From NCBI GenBank assembly GCA_016946835.1, contig JACVTC010000007.1, forward strand, positions 262,001 through 326,000: 64,000 nucleotides of DNA, written 5' to 3'. The translations under genes were made by a program, and so were the position numbers. Shown piece after piece: positions 47,798 to 59,042 of this stretch. The notes under the pieces are model-generated. The model made no database searches, had not been told where the DNA came from, and worked only from the letters and a program-made list of their open reading frames with translations. Positions within the stretch are counted from its first letter, which is position 1; every line of letters starts with the position of its first letter. This DNA is from Neocallimastix lanati (nom. inval.) (taxonomy: Eukaryota; Neocallimastigomycota; Neocallimastigomycetes; Neocallimastigales; Neocallimastigaceae).

Positions 47798-49390
47798 AAA
47801 TTAATGAAAATATATATTAATTTTAATTTTATTTATTTTAAAATTGAAATAAATATATATATATAAATTATTTTCTTATTAAATTATTATTTAATATAAA
47901 ATATAATAAATTAAGGGATTATTAGATTATTTAAATATATAAATATATTTTTTTATATATAGAATATAAAAATTTGAATTTTTTTTTTTTTTTTATAATA
48001 TTTATATTATTAATAATGAATTTATCAATTTTTTTTATTATTTTTCTTTTCTTATTCAATTAAATAAAATTCTATATAATAAAAAATTTTTTTAATAATA
48101 TATTTTAATTCAATTAAAAAAAGAAATAAAGTATCTTTAGATTATACATGTTTAAAATCATTCTAAAAAAAAAAAAAATTATTTTAACGATTCTTTATAA
48201 ATTTTTAAACATAATACTCTTCTTATTAATTAAATTTTTAAAAGAAATAATATTTTTATAAATAAAAAAATAAATTTTAAATATATATTTTAAATTTGTT
48301 AAAATTTTATTTATTAATATATTTTATAGTATTATAAATATTAAATATTCACAATATAAAATATAAAATTTTGTTAAAATTTTATTTATAAATATATATT
48401 TTATAGTATTATAAATATTAAATATTCACAATATAAAATATAAAATTTTGAAGTTTTTATTAAAGTAAAATATGATTAAATAATATGAAGAAAAAATATA
48501 ATACAATTAAAAACTCTTAACAATTTATTTTTATTTAGTTTTTAAAAAGTTTACAATTAAATTCAATAAATATATTTTAGAATAATTTATATAAATATGA
48601 AATTATAAATAATACTTTTCAATTTAATTTAATAATAATTACTTAAAATAGTAATTTTATTTTAACCCTTATCTACAACTTTAAGTTTTTATATTTTGAT
48701 TCCCATTAATTTTTTAAATACAAAAAAAAAAAAAAAATTGTATAATATATAATAATTAATAAAAAAGTAGAAACTATTATTAATAGTTAAAAAATTATTT
48801 TAATTACCATTAAATCCATTAAATAGTACAAAAAAAAAGGTATTTGAAATTATAATTTTATAAGAATATATATTTTTATTGAATTGTATAATTGAATTTT
48901 AAGTATATAATAGAACTTACACACTCATCACCTTCATACATATAATTAAAGTACCTTTTATAATCGTGAAAAAAAATAACATTAATATAAGCCTATTATA
49001 TTATATATATAATTATCTTTAATGATATATTAACGAATTTTTATTTTTTATTTTTTTTGTTTTTTTATTTATTTTTATTTTTTTTATTTTATTTTTTTTT
49101 ATTTTTTTTTTATTTTATTGTTTATTTTTGTATATTTTTATATTTATTTTTATTTCTTCTTTACTATTTAAAAAATTTTTCAGATTTTCAAATTCACAAT
49201 TATTAAAACAAATTAAATAACAATTCGATTTTTCAATATTTTAGTTTTGAACTAAGTTTATTATTCGAATTATATTTCTATAAGTATTAATGCTTTTGAA
49301 TATAAATGGAAATATAGTAATATTAAATATTTATTTCATTTTTAAATAACAGTTGTATATAATTCATTTAAGAATATGTCATTACGTGTT
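47798..49390. other. Intergenic AT-rich DNA
   Basis: No gene is supported. It includes a 76-bp tandem duplication (48296-48450) and a T-rich tract at 49040-49150 similar to 60840-60960, which marks the left edge of a diverged segmental duplication shared with the 61-kb copia relic. Confidence 0.65.
48296..48450. repeat. 76-bp direct tandem duplication
   Basis: The block starting TTGTTAAAATTTTATTTA and ending ...CACAATATAAAATATAAAATT occurs twice in succession with only small differences. No coding role is seen. Confidence 0.9.
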
Positions 49391-50850
49391 ATTTATAATC
49401 ATTTTTCTTTAATAATTTATCATTATTGGTAATATATAACGTTACACTGCATAATACTATTGAATAAAAATATTTTACACTTTTTAATGTAGTATAATGT
49501 ACAATATAATTAAACACATAAATGCGGTATTTATCATTCCCTCTACATTGGCATTTTCTATATTTCCATGATGAAATCGGCAAAGTATTTATGCTTTTGT
49601 CCAGAAATACTTTTGGTTAATGAGTCTGTCATCATTGAGTTAGAACCAATGAGTGTTAATTTAATTTTATTTTTTATAATTTCATCATGTAAATATTTGT
49701 ATTTTATGTCTATATATTTGAATCGTTCCTTTGTGTTTTCACTTTTAGTTATATCCTTATATGGCTTATTATCAATTCTAATATTAATTCTAATATTTTT
49801 GCTGAATAATTCATTAAACTATTTTTTTATCCATATAGTTTGTTTTTTTACATTCTATTAAACTTGAGTATTAGGCTTCTGCGGTTAATAAAACTATATT
49901 GTTCTGAGTATTTAATTTCCACAATATTGAATTATTTCCTTATACAAAAACATATCCAGCAGTGGATATTCTTTAAGTTTTATCAAGAAATCTACATCAT
50001 AATAAGCTCTTTAAATTTTCTTTTGTTTATAATAGATACATATATTAGGGATCCAATCAATCTTTTATAATCAGCTTTGTTAATTATTCTATAGTTTTCT
50101 CTATCTTCTAATGTTGCATTAATTCATGGTTCTCTAGAATAATTTATTATTTTATATTTACTCAATAAACAATTATCTATATTATATTGAATTAACCCAA
50201 ATTTCTTAAGAAAATTGGTGAATTTGTGAAACCACTGTCTTCCAGCTTGTTTGAATCTTGGAAGAGCCTTTTGTAATAATCCTGATTTTCCGCAATTGAA
50301 TTTTTTATCACCAATTGGAATTTGAATATAATTTTTCTCATCTAGATAAGCATTCAAGTATGAAGTTTTAATACCGATTTGCCCCAAATTCCATTTATAT
50401 ATTAATGCAATAGCAATTGTTAATCCAAAACTATCTATTTCTATTGTAGGAGAATAAATGCAGGTATAATCAACTCCTTTAATTTGTCGAAAACCTCTGA
50501 CGACCATTCTTGCTTTATATATATCATTATTCTATAATAGTAAAAGCCCACTTAACATTAAATGATTAAATACCTTTTGGAGTATTTTTGTTTTCCATAA
50601 TTTTCAAAACATTATCTCTATATAAATTTTTTTGTAATTCTTTGTTTATTGCATCTTTTTATTTGTTGACATTTTCTGAATTCATAGCTTCTTCATAATT
50701 CTTTGGAATTAATGCATTAATATTATTAACTATATTTCACTTAGAGCTTTCATTTTTATCCGAATCTATTTATTATAATAAAGCACGTCTAAATCTTAAT
50801 TTCTATCGAAATTTTTATTAACAGAACTTTTTTTTCGCATTTTTGGTTAA

Positions 50851-50882
<32 letters not shown>

Positions 50883-50973
50883 TATACCTTTTATGTTTTT
50901 ATCATTATTTCTAATAGTAATAATAATATCATTTTCATAATTTTTGTTATATCATGTAGAATTTTGGTATGTC

Positions 50974-51004
<31 letters not shown>

Positions 51005-51930
51005 ATAGCGTTTTTATACTTTCTTCAATATTTAAAATTTTGTATATTTACATGTAATTTTTAGTTAATTTTTGATCAAATTTTATTTCAATTTTAGAAA
51101 ATTGATTATTTTTATAATTTTGAATTTCATTATTATCACTATTTTTGAAATTTTAATCTTCATTAATTTTTTTTGTTTTCTAAAATATTATCTAACATAT
51201 TTTCATAATTATATTCATCCATTAAATCTGTAAAATCTTCAAGATTAATTTTATTCTGCTTGTTTTCATTTCATTTCAAATTCAAAATAATATATGGATT
51301 GACTAAATTGATGCTGTAAGGGCTGCTTCCCCTCAATTTGTTTATCTGAAAAATTTGAGGAATGAAAAAAAGACGTTTCGTGCCTAGTGAACCTAATGAA
51401 TTTTTATTGAAATATGCATCATGAATGTTAATTATTGATTTTGAAGTAATGTCGAGAACATAAAAACCAGGAGAGTCAGAAGAATATATCAAGAAAATAC
51501 CTGATTTTGTATTATTTTCAAACTTTCACTGTTTGTATTTATTAAGAAAAAATACTTTGCATTCAAAAATTATAAGCTTTGATAAATCAATTTTCTTATT
51601 GAAAAATACTTCTTTTGGAATTTCAAAATTAATTTTCAAATGCGGATTTAAATTGTACAATATACATACACATTTAATAGCTTCATCCCAAAAGATAGAA
51701 GATAATTTAGCAGCACTGAATAATGTTTTGACTCAGTTATCTAATGTTTGATTAATCCTTTTGGCACTACTATTTTATTGAAAATTTAAAACTCTTTTTA
51801 ATTCATTTGTCAATAAAAATGTACTTGTGCATTTATTTAAAAGATTTTTTTCGTATATCTGTCGAGGCTGTTCAACATTATAATCCTGACAGAACTATCA
51901 TATTTAAAGTGTTTTTATTTAATAATAAAA
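49391..51930 (-). mobile_element. Ty1/copia relic: integrase end, RT, RNase H and 3' LTR
   Basis: Read on the minus strand from high to low coordinates, it has the integrase C-terminal part (SSIFWDEAIKC, 51680-51720; FECKVFFLN, 51530-51560), the DSPGFYVLDI block (51450-51490), the reverse transcriptase (VVRGFRQIKGVDYTCIYSPT and YLNAYLDEKNYIQIP, 50320-50510), a KRLIGSLIYVS block (50030) and RNase H, ending in DSLTKSISGQKHKYF (49590-49630). The 3' LTR then starts with TGTAGAGGGAATG at 49547 (minus). Many stops and frameshifts are present. The YxDD region of the reverse transcriptase is missing or scrambled. The 5' half is cut at about 51930, close to a long-TIR element. Short plus-strand open frames here are antisense shadows. 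Confidence 0.85.
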
Positions 51931-51993
51931 AAAAATATTTATTTAATGTATTTGTTATAAAAAATGAATTTTTTTTTAAAAAAAAGAATATAT

Positions 51994-52873
51994 ACCAAAT
52001 ACTTAAATTTTTGAATAATAATTACATATTTAAAAACTTCTTTCAATTTATATTAAAAATACATTAAAAGTTTTTATTTTTGATTTATTAAAAAAAAATA
52101 ATAATAACTAATGGAGAATATAAAAAATAAACCATTTTTAATGTATTTTAATTACTTTTGATATTAGCATTAACGATTTAATTCAATAAATATTACAATT
52201 TTTTTAGTACTTTTTTTTTTCATTTATTTTTATTAAATAAAAATATAAAAAAAATAAAACAGTGGAAAAAATAAAGCAAAATATTTTATTTTATTAAGAT
52301 ATTAATGTTAATATCAAAGGTGAATAAAAAAAATGTTTTTAATAAATAATGGAGAATATCAAAAATATATCAAAAATCATAAGTCTTTCCAGTTTTTTAT
52401 CCCGGTGGCTAGTACGACACGTAAGGTGTAAGGCTTCGGGATCTCCTGAATATTTATAGAGCGATTTTCATTCTCCAAGGGAGTTTTTCCCTATAAATGA
52501 AATTGGTATTAGCTCGTCATAGTAAGTATTCCTGTTTTTAATATATATAATAACTAGTGTAGAGAACAATTTCTTTGTGAGAAGATTAGTGTAGCTGTTC
52601 CTCCCTCGATGGTGATTCAAGAGTTCACTGAAAAGAAGCCCGCTGTATAAAGCGGCATATAGGAAATATCTTTCATATTAGCCTTGCTTAGGGAGAGGTC
52701 CATGTCGATCCTGAAACAATATGGCAAAAAATCCAATGAGAGTCTGATACATTTAAGGGAGAGATTGATGATCTTATTGTTCTCTTCTCTCATTAATCCT
52801 ATTTTTAAAAAAAAATATAAATTAAAAGAAAATTTTTATAATGTAATTATTATCCAAAATTAAGTATTTTGTA
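51994..52873. mobile_element. Long-TIR element (large form) enclosing a GC-richer insert
   Basis: An arm at 51994-52062 (CCAAATACTTAAATTTTTGA...) is an imperfect inverted copy of the arm at about 52811-52873, roughly 65-70 bases each. Between them lie AT-rich sequence and the GC-richer block at 52380-52800. A sibling at 62021-62278 has the same arms and AT-rich core but lacks about 570 bases. No transposase frame is present, so it is non-autonomous at best. Clear target-site duplications are not seen. Confidence 0.55.
52380..52800. other. GC-richer non-coding block with hairpin potential
   Basis: This 420-base segment stands out in base composition and is absent from the sibling element at 62 kb. 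It has no long open frame. Visible dyads include ATCCCG...CGGGAT (about 52398-52442), AGGGA/TCCCT (52478-52493) and CCGCT/AGCGG (52640-52655). A TGGCTAGTACG segment followed by GGCTTCGGGATC weakly resembles Pol III A and B boxes, so a SINE or a structured RNA is possible. I do not recognise it. Confidence 0.4.
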
Positions 52874-52910
<37 letters not shown>

Positions 52911-52917
52911 TATTTCA

Positions 52918-52983
52918 TTTTTTGAATAGCAAATATATTAAATAAATTAATTATTTTTTAATATATATGCTATTCAAAAAATA
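52918..52983. repeat. 24-bp-stem hairpin next to a T run
   Basis: ATTTTTTGAATAGCAAATAT... (52918-52941) and its inverted copy (52960-52983) pair over 24 bases with a single mismatch and an 18-base loop. It directly follows a T run at 52880-52910. Confidence 0.85.
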
Positions 52984-53194
52984 AATAATTAAATAGTAAT
53001 TATTTATTATTTTTATCATCATTATACTTATAGTTAAATTATTGTTATATATATTACATAAATAATAGTATATACTAGTCAAATATTTGTTATAGATATT
53101 ATAAATAATAAAATAATTATAATAATTATAATTATAACATATAAAAATATATAAAATTAGGGGGAATGGCAGTTCGAAAAATATTTTACATTTT

Positions 53195-53345
53195 AAAATG
53201 TAGTATAATGTAAAATGTAATTAAACACATAAATGCGGTATTTAACATTCCCTCTACATTGGAATTTCCTATATTTCCATGATTAAATTGACAAAGTACT
53301 TAAGCTTTAACCAGAAATACTTTTGGTTAAAGATCTGCCATAATT
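53195..53345 (-). mobile_element. Copia 3' LTR/RNase H junction scrap
   Basis: Minus-strand LTR start TGTAGAGGGAATGTTAAATA at 53258, preceded by a degenerate SLTKSISG RNase H end (53300-53340). It matches the junction of the copia relic at 49.5-49.6 kb. The rest of the element is absent. Confidence 0.8.
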
Positions 53346-54363
53346 ATTATATTTATTATTTATTATTATTTATTATTCTTTTTGTTATTATTTTTTATAA
53401 TTTAATTGAATCCAAATTGAAACTAAATTAAATAAATTAAAATTTGAAACAAAAAAAAAAAAAAATAAATAAATATTTACTTAAATATTATATTTAAAGA
53501 AATTAATTTATCGAATATTCTGTATTTCATCATATAAAATATATTAATTTTTCTATTAATATTTATTAGAAATTGTATTTGAGATGAAATTCGTTTAACG
53601 AATATTCTGTATTTCATAGGTATATTACACCTCTGATAAGTCAATTCAAACACTAATCCATAAAAAAATGAGGTATTTATTTATACACTTTATTTTTGAA
53701 TATTATTTTGGGTTCAAATTGGACAAATGATATAATATTTAATTTTTTTTTTATTTATTTTGTGTTTTTTTTTTTTTAAAATAAAAAATATTCATGTAAT
53801 TAATAAATGAATAAATAAATAAAGATTAAAGTTCGCAATAATTGCGGCTATAAAAAAAAAAAAAAAAAAAAAAAAATTGTACATTTCAATATAAAAATAT
53901 ATATTATATATTAATTTTTCTATTAATATTTACATAGATATTGTATTTGAGATGAAATTAATTTATCGAATATTCTGTATTTCATCTGCATATTTCAATA
54001 TAAAAATAGTATATTTAATATATTAATTTTTCTATTAATCTTTACATAGATATTGTATTTGAGACTGAATATTTCAATATAAAAATTGTATATTTAATAT
54101 ATTAATTTTTCTATAATTGTTTTTTTTTTTTATTGAACTTAACAATCATTTGTCAAAATAAATTATAAAAAATATAATTTGAGTTATTTAATTTATTAAA
54201 TATATTTAGTAAATATTATATGAAAATGATTTCTATACAAATATAAAAGTTAATCATTTCCTACTTTTTTTTTTTTTTCCAAAAAACAAAAATTCAAAAT
54301 TTATAAAATTTATAAAATATTAAAAAAAAATAACAATTAAAAAAAATAACATTTAAAAAAAAA
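53346..54363. other. AT-rich leader of secreted-protein gene, copy A
   Basis: Non-coding. It has several repeats of AAATTAATTTATCGAATATTCTGTATTTCATC and of a CATTTCAATATAAAAAT-type unit, a stem (CGCAA/TTGCG at about 53835), and A/T runs. It is conserved in copy B and partly before the third gene (63540-63840), so the shared promoter probably lies in the last 250 bases. Confidence 0.7.
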
Positions 54364-54894
54364 ATGAAATTCTTTAATTTATTCGTTTTATTATTTATCA
54401 CTATTATCATTAACAATGTTGCTGCTAAAAAAGATGAAATTGCATTTCCTTCTGCAATAAATGTCGATGAAGATGGCGGTTATGAGCTTATGGTTACAAG
54501 ACCTGAATATTCTTATGATAAAAGTGATGGATCTATTAATGCTGTTAATTTTGATATTCCTTTAAAAAACTGTAAATACAACTTTAACGATATGAAAGTT
54601 ACCTGTGATTTAAAAGATAAAAAGAAGTATCAATTTATTGTTGATGTTAAAGTTAAAGGAAAGAATGAATGTACTATAAATAAAAATACTACCTTTAAAA
54701 GTGTTGATTTATATGGAAGTTATTTTGAAGATCCAAAAAAACTTGTTAAGACAAACTTTATTGCTTCTTATGATAGAAAAGACAATAAAATTGTTGATTT
54801 CAGTATTGACGCTAAGCAGTTTGTATTTGTAACTAATAAAAAATGTAAATTAACAACTAGTATTAAACGTGCTGTTATTAGACAAAATAAATAA
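54364..54894 (+). CDS. Small secreted protein, copy A
   Basis: 176 aa. A clear signal peptide, MKFFNLFVLLFITIIINNVAA, predicts a mature protein starting at KKDEIAFPS. The mature part is charged and beta-rich in appearance, with four cysteines (two close together in LKNCKYNFNDMKVTCDL, then KNECTIN and KKCKLTTS), enough for two disulfides. There are no further membrane spans. I recognise no domain. Paralogues lie at 59766 (one residue different, Asp to Glu) and 63842 (more diverged). The ATG follows an A-rich leader. The last codons and stop are the first unit of an 18-bp tandem repeat that runs into the 3' flank. The role is unknown; a cell-wall, adhesin or effector-like secreted factor is only a guess. 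Confidence 0.85.
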   Translation: MKFFNLFVLLFITIIINNVAAKKDEIAFPSAINVDEDGGYELMVTRPEYSYDKSDGSINAVNFDIPLKNCKYNFNDMKVTCDLKDKKKYQFIVDVKVKGKNECTINKNTTFKSVDLYGSYFEDPKKLVKTNFIASYDRKDNKIVDFSIDAKQFVFVTNKKCKLTTSIKRAVIRQNK

Positions 54895-54950
54895 ATTAGA
54901 CAAAATAAATAAATTAGACAAAATAAATAAATTAGACATAATAAATAAAT
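54878..54950. repeat. 18-bp tandem repeat over the stop codon, four copies
   Basis: ATTAGACAAAATAAATAA is repeated four times (last unit with CATAAT), starting within the final codons of the secreted-protein gene. Copy B at 60280-60316 has only two units, so the array expanded or contracted after the duplication. Confidence 0.93.
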
Positions 54951-54963
54951 TCTAAACATAAAA

Positions 54964-55034
54964 TTATCTTTAATACTATTGTAATTCTAAATTTATTTTA
55001 ATAAATTTTTGAATTACTATAATATTAAAGATAA
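54964..55034 (+). terminator. 3'-flank hairpin of secreted-protein gene, copy A
   Basis: Arms 54964-54987 (TTATCTTTAATACTATTGTA...) and 55011-55034 pair over 24 bases with two mismatches around a 23-base AT-rich loop, 70 bases after the stop codon. It could stabilise or end the transcript, or be a small inverted-repeat insertion. The type assignment is tentative. Confidence 0.5.
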
Positions 55035-55275
55035 GTACTAAATAAAAATAAAAATATTTTTTTAAAAAAAAAAAAAGTAAAAAATTAGAATAAAAATAAA
55101 TAAATATAAAAATATTTGAAAAAATACCATTAATATAAAAATATATATTAATATTTAAAAAAAAAAAAAAGAGTGAATTAAAAAATATATTTAAAATAAA
55201 TATAAAATTATCTATTAAAAAAATTAATAATTTTTATAATAAAAAATTCAAATAAAAGAATGTATTAAAAATATA

Positions 55276-55793
55276 TTAAAAATAAAATTAAAATTATAAA
55301 ATTATCTATTAAAAAAAAAATTAAAAACATTTATAATAAATAATTTAAATACATGAATTTTTATTAATGTTATTAGTTATTATTATTCCATATGTGCAAG
55401 TCTATGTTTTTTATTAGTTATTAAATTTGAAAATAATAAAATTAATAAATACACTTTTTATATAAATTATTTATTGTATAATTATATTTTATTATTATAT
55501 ATTTTATATATTCTATTTTGAAATTATTAAATATTTGTTCAGGTTTTTTTTTTTTTTGTAATTTTTACAAATAATTTTCAGGATTTTTTATTAAATTTTA
55601 TACCATTTTAATATATATATAGTAATTATTATTGAAATAGTTTTGAGTACTCATATAAATTTTAAAACAACTAAACATAATACATTTAGAAATAAGGACA
55701 AATGAGAAAAACATATAAACAAAATGAAAATTAAACAATTATTATATAATAATAATAATAAATAAAGAGAATAACAATATTAAAGTAATATAA

Positions 55794-55833
<40 letters not shown>

Positions 55834-56032
55834 GAATATAAAATAATAATAAATTTAATATCTCAAATATTTGTACAGTAATTTAAGGAAATATATATAA
55901 TTAATCCTGTAATGTTTTTTTGATAAAAATAAATATAAATATATTCAATTATTTATATATGATAAAAAAAAAAAAAAAAAAAAAAATCAAATATTTGTAC
56001 AGTAATTTAAGGAAATATATATAATTAATCCT
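55276..56032. other. Intergenic AT-rich DNA with a flanked poly(A) insert
   Basis: No gene. A 45-bp sequence (CAAATATTTGTACAGTAATT...) occurs at 55864-55908 and again at 55988-56032. The 79 bases between end in an A23 run. The LINE frame begins immediately after the second copy. A (TAA)n patch lies at 55796-55833. Confidence 0.75.
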
Positions 56033-57834
56033 TCAATTCATTACTAATCTATACCTTACCTCGAAAGCTCGTGCAAACTTTAATGGTAAACTTTCAAAAG
56101 AATTTCCAATACACCGTGGTGTTCGCCAAGGGTGTCCTCTCTCACCTATCTTATTCAATATATTTATCAATGATATTTTTGATAAATGTAAAAGATATGG
56201 TGTGATTACTGAAAAGAAAAAGTGTTGTGGTGGATTATTTGCTGATGATATTGTATTATTAGCTCCTACAAAATCTTCACTTAAAAACCTTTTGAATATT
56301 GCTCATGATTGGGGTATTAAAAATGAAATGACCTTTGGAATCAATAAATGCGCTACACTAGTTGTTAAACCAAAGAATTTTATTCCCTCAAGACATTATG
56401 AAAATCCTACATTTAGACTTGGTATGAACTATATACCAAGCACTAATCAATATACATATCTTGGTATACCTTTTAATGAATCGTTGGATTTAAAACCTAT
56501 TATTGCTAAGATGAACAGTAAAATTAATTATACAGTTAACTCTTTCTTTAGATTTTTAACCAATAGGAATGTTCCTTTCTACTTTAAAACTCGTATACTA
56601 GTTTCTTTTGTCCTTAGTTCAGTTCTTTATTATGCTCCCTTACTTGGTTCAAATAAAAAGAATACTGAAAAAGCTCAAACTGCTTTTAATCGAGGTTTGT
56701 ATTGGAGTTTCGGGTTTAAAAATAAAACCTCCAATACTTCAATTTACAATATGTCTAAGGAACTTTCTATACCTCCTATAGCTAGTTTTTGTGCTAAGGC
56801 GATGATTCGATGCTTTAAAAAGTGGAAAGATTCTTCTTGTATTATTTCTCATTTAGTCAAAAATATACCTACACTTTCTCACTATTCATGGACGAAAAAA
56901 GCACGGAGTTTAGCAGTACACAAGCACAGTAATAAACTTCCTGGAAAAATAAGGAAGTTTTACAGGGAAAATATTCATTATTCAAGCACTCCTGCGATCA
57001 GATCTACAAAATACAAGAAATTTAAATTTGGTTTTAAAAAATTTATTCATCGTCTATCACTTAAATATTCACAATTTTCTCTTGGATTTTTTTGGATTGG
57101 ACGAATTAAATGTGGATTCAAATTTGATGTAAAAACGTATGTTAAAAGTAATCTAGTATCAGAAAATTGCCCAACATACTGCCCTTGTTGTGGTGAGAGT
57201 AACAGCATACCTAGTTTTACACACTGGATACTTTTATGTCCTAAATTTGAAGAATTTAGGCAACATTTCATTCCCTTTGTTGATGAAATTTTTATTAATT
57301 TTTCTCTAATTGTTCATGAGAAATCATTGAACATTCCTGATGATAAAGAGGAAGATTTTGATGATAATATCAATTTTTACGTGCTGTGTCTCCTTCTTGA
57401 CGGAAATGCAGTATTTGAAATCTTAAAGATCGGCTCGGGGGAAAGAAGGCGACTTATTAATAATATTTTTCAATCACCTTCGAACGAGTCTTCTTTCCCG
57501 ATTTCATTTTTTGTGGGGCTTGCGGAATTCCTTACTAACGTTATGCCTATTGTGATTGGTGATTTTTACACCATGATCGATTTGTATAGTGTTAGACCTA
57601 CCGTTGTCAAGAGTGTCGACGTCGTAACGATAAGGCAAAGAAGAAATTCTGATACAGATTCGAATGATAATTTTCATCCACATGGGGTTATCTTCGATGA
57701 ATGGGAAGAGTTAGAGGCCTTTTCGTCCTCGAAGCTCATAACGTAGTTTTTTAATATTAATATAAAAAAATTTCATGTATTTGAATTTCATGTATTTTTT
57801 AAAAAAAATATTATTAAATAAAGTTTATTCCTAA

Positions 57835-57878
<44 letters not shown>
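56033..57878 (+). mobile_element. 5'-truncated LINE with poly(A) tail
   Basis: An open frame runs from about 56025 to the stop at 57744-57746 without a natural start. It begins inside the reverse transcriptase: RGVRQGCPLSPILFN (motif B, about 56115-56160) and FADDIVLLA (catalytic motif C, 56238-56264), then a long thumb/C-terminal region with RCFKKWKD, a Cys-rich knuckle (CPTYCPCCGES...H...C, 57165-57240) and an acidic end. A 3' flank with AATAAA (about 57817) and an A38-40 tail (57839-57878) shows insertion by target-primed reverse transcription. The endonuclease, ORF1 and RT motifs 1-4 are absent, so it is a dead-on-arrival copy, but the remaining frame is intact and therefore young. Its G+C and codon use are higher than those of neighbours. 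Confidence 0.9.
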
Positions 57879-57880
<2 letters not shown>

Positions 57881-58395
57881 TAAAATTATTGATAAAAGAA
57901 TTATACATTACTAAATATAATATTCTGTACATTTTCTTTTATTTAATAATTATAAGTTTTATAATTACTTCTATTAATTTATTTATTTATTTATTAAATA
58001 TAATATATAATAATATATAATCAATTAATCATTATATTAATTTTTCTTTTTTCTTAAATTTTATATAATAAAGAATTTTTATGAGTTTAATACCATTAAA
58101 ATTTTAACGAAAAAAAAACTCAAATATTAATATTAATATCCACAAAAACAATATAGAATATTGATAAACTCTTCAGGTTCGGTTATCTCTTATTGGGAGT
58201 AGTTAGGGAATTTATTTATGTAATTTATTAATATAATTTATATATTCATTTATTTATGCTAAGGTTTACACTTATAAAAATTCTTTTATAAAAATATATA
58301 AAATTAGGTTTAACATTCCCTCTACATCGGAATTTACTATATTTCTATGATTAAATATTTCAAAATAATAAGAATTAATTATTTAGTTAAATATT
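57879..58395. other. Intergenic AT-rich DNA with LTR scrap
   Basis: Non-coding. At 58305-58345 a short TTTAACATTCCCTCTACATC segment repeats the copia LTR edge in minus orientation. A slightly GC-richer patch at 58172-58212 has no identifiable function. Confidence 0.65.
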
Positions 58396-58489
58396 ATAAA
58401 AACGTATAATACAAATAATAAAATATTTATAACAATTATAACATATAAAAATATATAAAATTAGGGAGAAGTGCATTACTAAAAATATT

Positions 58490-58645
58490 TTATATTTTAT
58501 AATATAGTATAATGTAAAATGTAATTAAACACATAAATGCGGTATTTAACATTCCCTCTACATTGAAATTTCCTATATTTCCATGATTAAATTGACAAAG
58601 TACTTAAGCTTTAACCAGAAATACTTTTGGTTAAAGATCTGCCAT
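58490..58645 (-). mobile_element. Copia 3' LTR/RNase H junction scrap
   Basis: Second near-identical copy of the scrap at 53195-53345, with the LTR edge at 58562 (minus). It was carried along by the segmental duplication. Confidence 0.8.
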
Positions 58646-58740
58646 AATTATTATATTTATTATTTATTATTATTTATTATTATTTATTATTATTTATTAT
58701 TATTTATTATTATTTATTATTATTTATTATTATTTATTGT
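58646..58740. repeat. 10-bp (TTATTATTTA)n tandem array
   Basis: About nine units. The homologous place in copy A (53345-53385) has only about four, so the array length changed after duplication. Confidence 0.9.
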
Positions 58741-59042
58741 TCATTATTATTTATTAATCTTTTTGCTATTTATTATTAATTTTTTTTATTACTTATTGAA
58801 TCTAAATTAAATAAATTAAAATTTGAAACAAAAAGGAGAAAAAAAAATAAATATTTACTTAGATATTATATTTGATGAAATTAATTTATCGAATATTCTG
58901 TATTTCATCTGTATATTCAATATAAAAATACTATATATAATATATTAATTTTTATATTAATATTTACTTAAAAATTGTATTTGAGATTTGAGATGAAATT
59001 AGTTTACAGAATATTCTGTAATATACATATTACTCTGATAAG

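Larger units (their letters stand above)
53095..55275. repeat. Segmental duplication, copy A
   Basis: A block of about 2.2 kb contains a copia LTR/RNase H scrap, a long AT-rich leader and a secreted-protein gene. It matches 58396-60645 almost base for base around the gene and with small indels elsewhere, including the ATTATTATTT array, the GCAATAATTGCGGC segment (53836, 59202) and the 3' hairpin. The coding parts differ at two adjacent-codon positions only, so the event is recent. Confidence 0.93.

Noticed and set aside
49568-50070. Plus-strand open frames resembling small membrane proteins
   Set aside because: They are antisense to the copia RNase H and RT, which have clear family motifs on the minus strand.
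52680-52760. Hammerhead ribozyme core (CTGAAAC and CTGATAC segments)
   Set aside because: The CUGANGA...GAAA order and the three required stems cannot be assembled from the sequence.
54768-54959. Minus-strand YLFCLI-repeat frame
   Set aside because: It is the complement of the 18-bp repeat at the end of the secreted-protein gene.
57879-57900. GATAAAA as a target-site duplication of the LINE
   Set aside because: The candidate partner lies before the second 45-bp repeat and not at the LINE 5' end, and the motif is common in this AT-rich DNA.
58172-58212. tRNA-like GGTTCGGTTATCTC segment
   Set aside because: No acceptor, D or anticodon stems can be formed around it.
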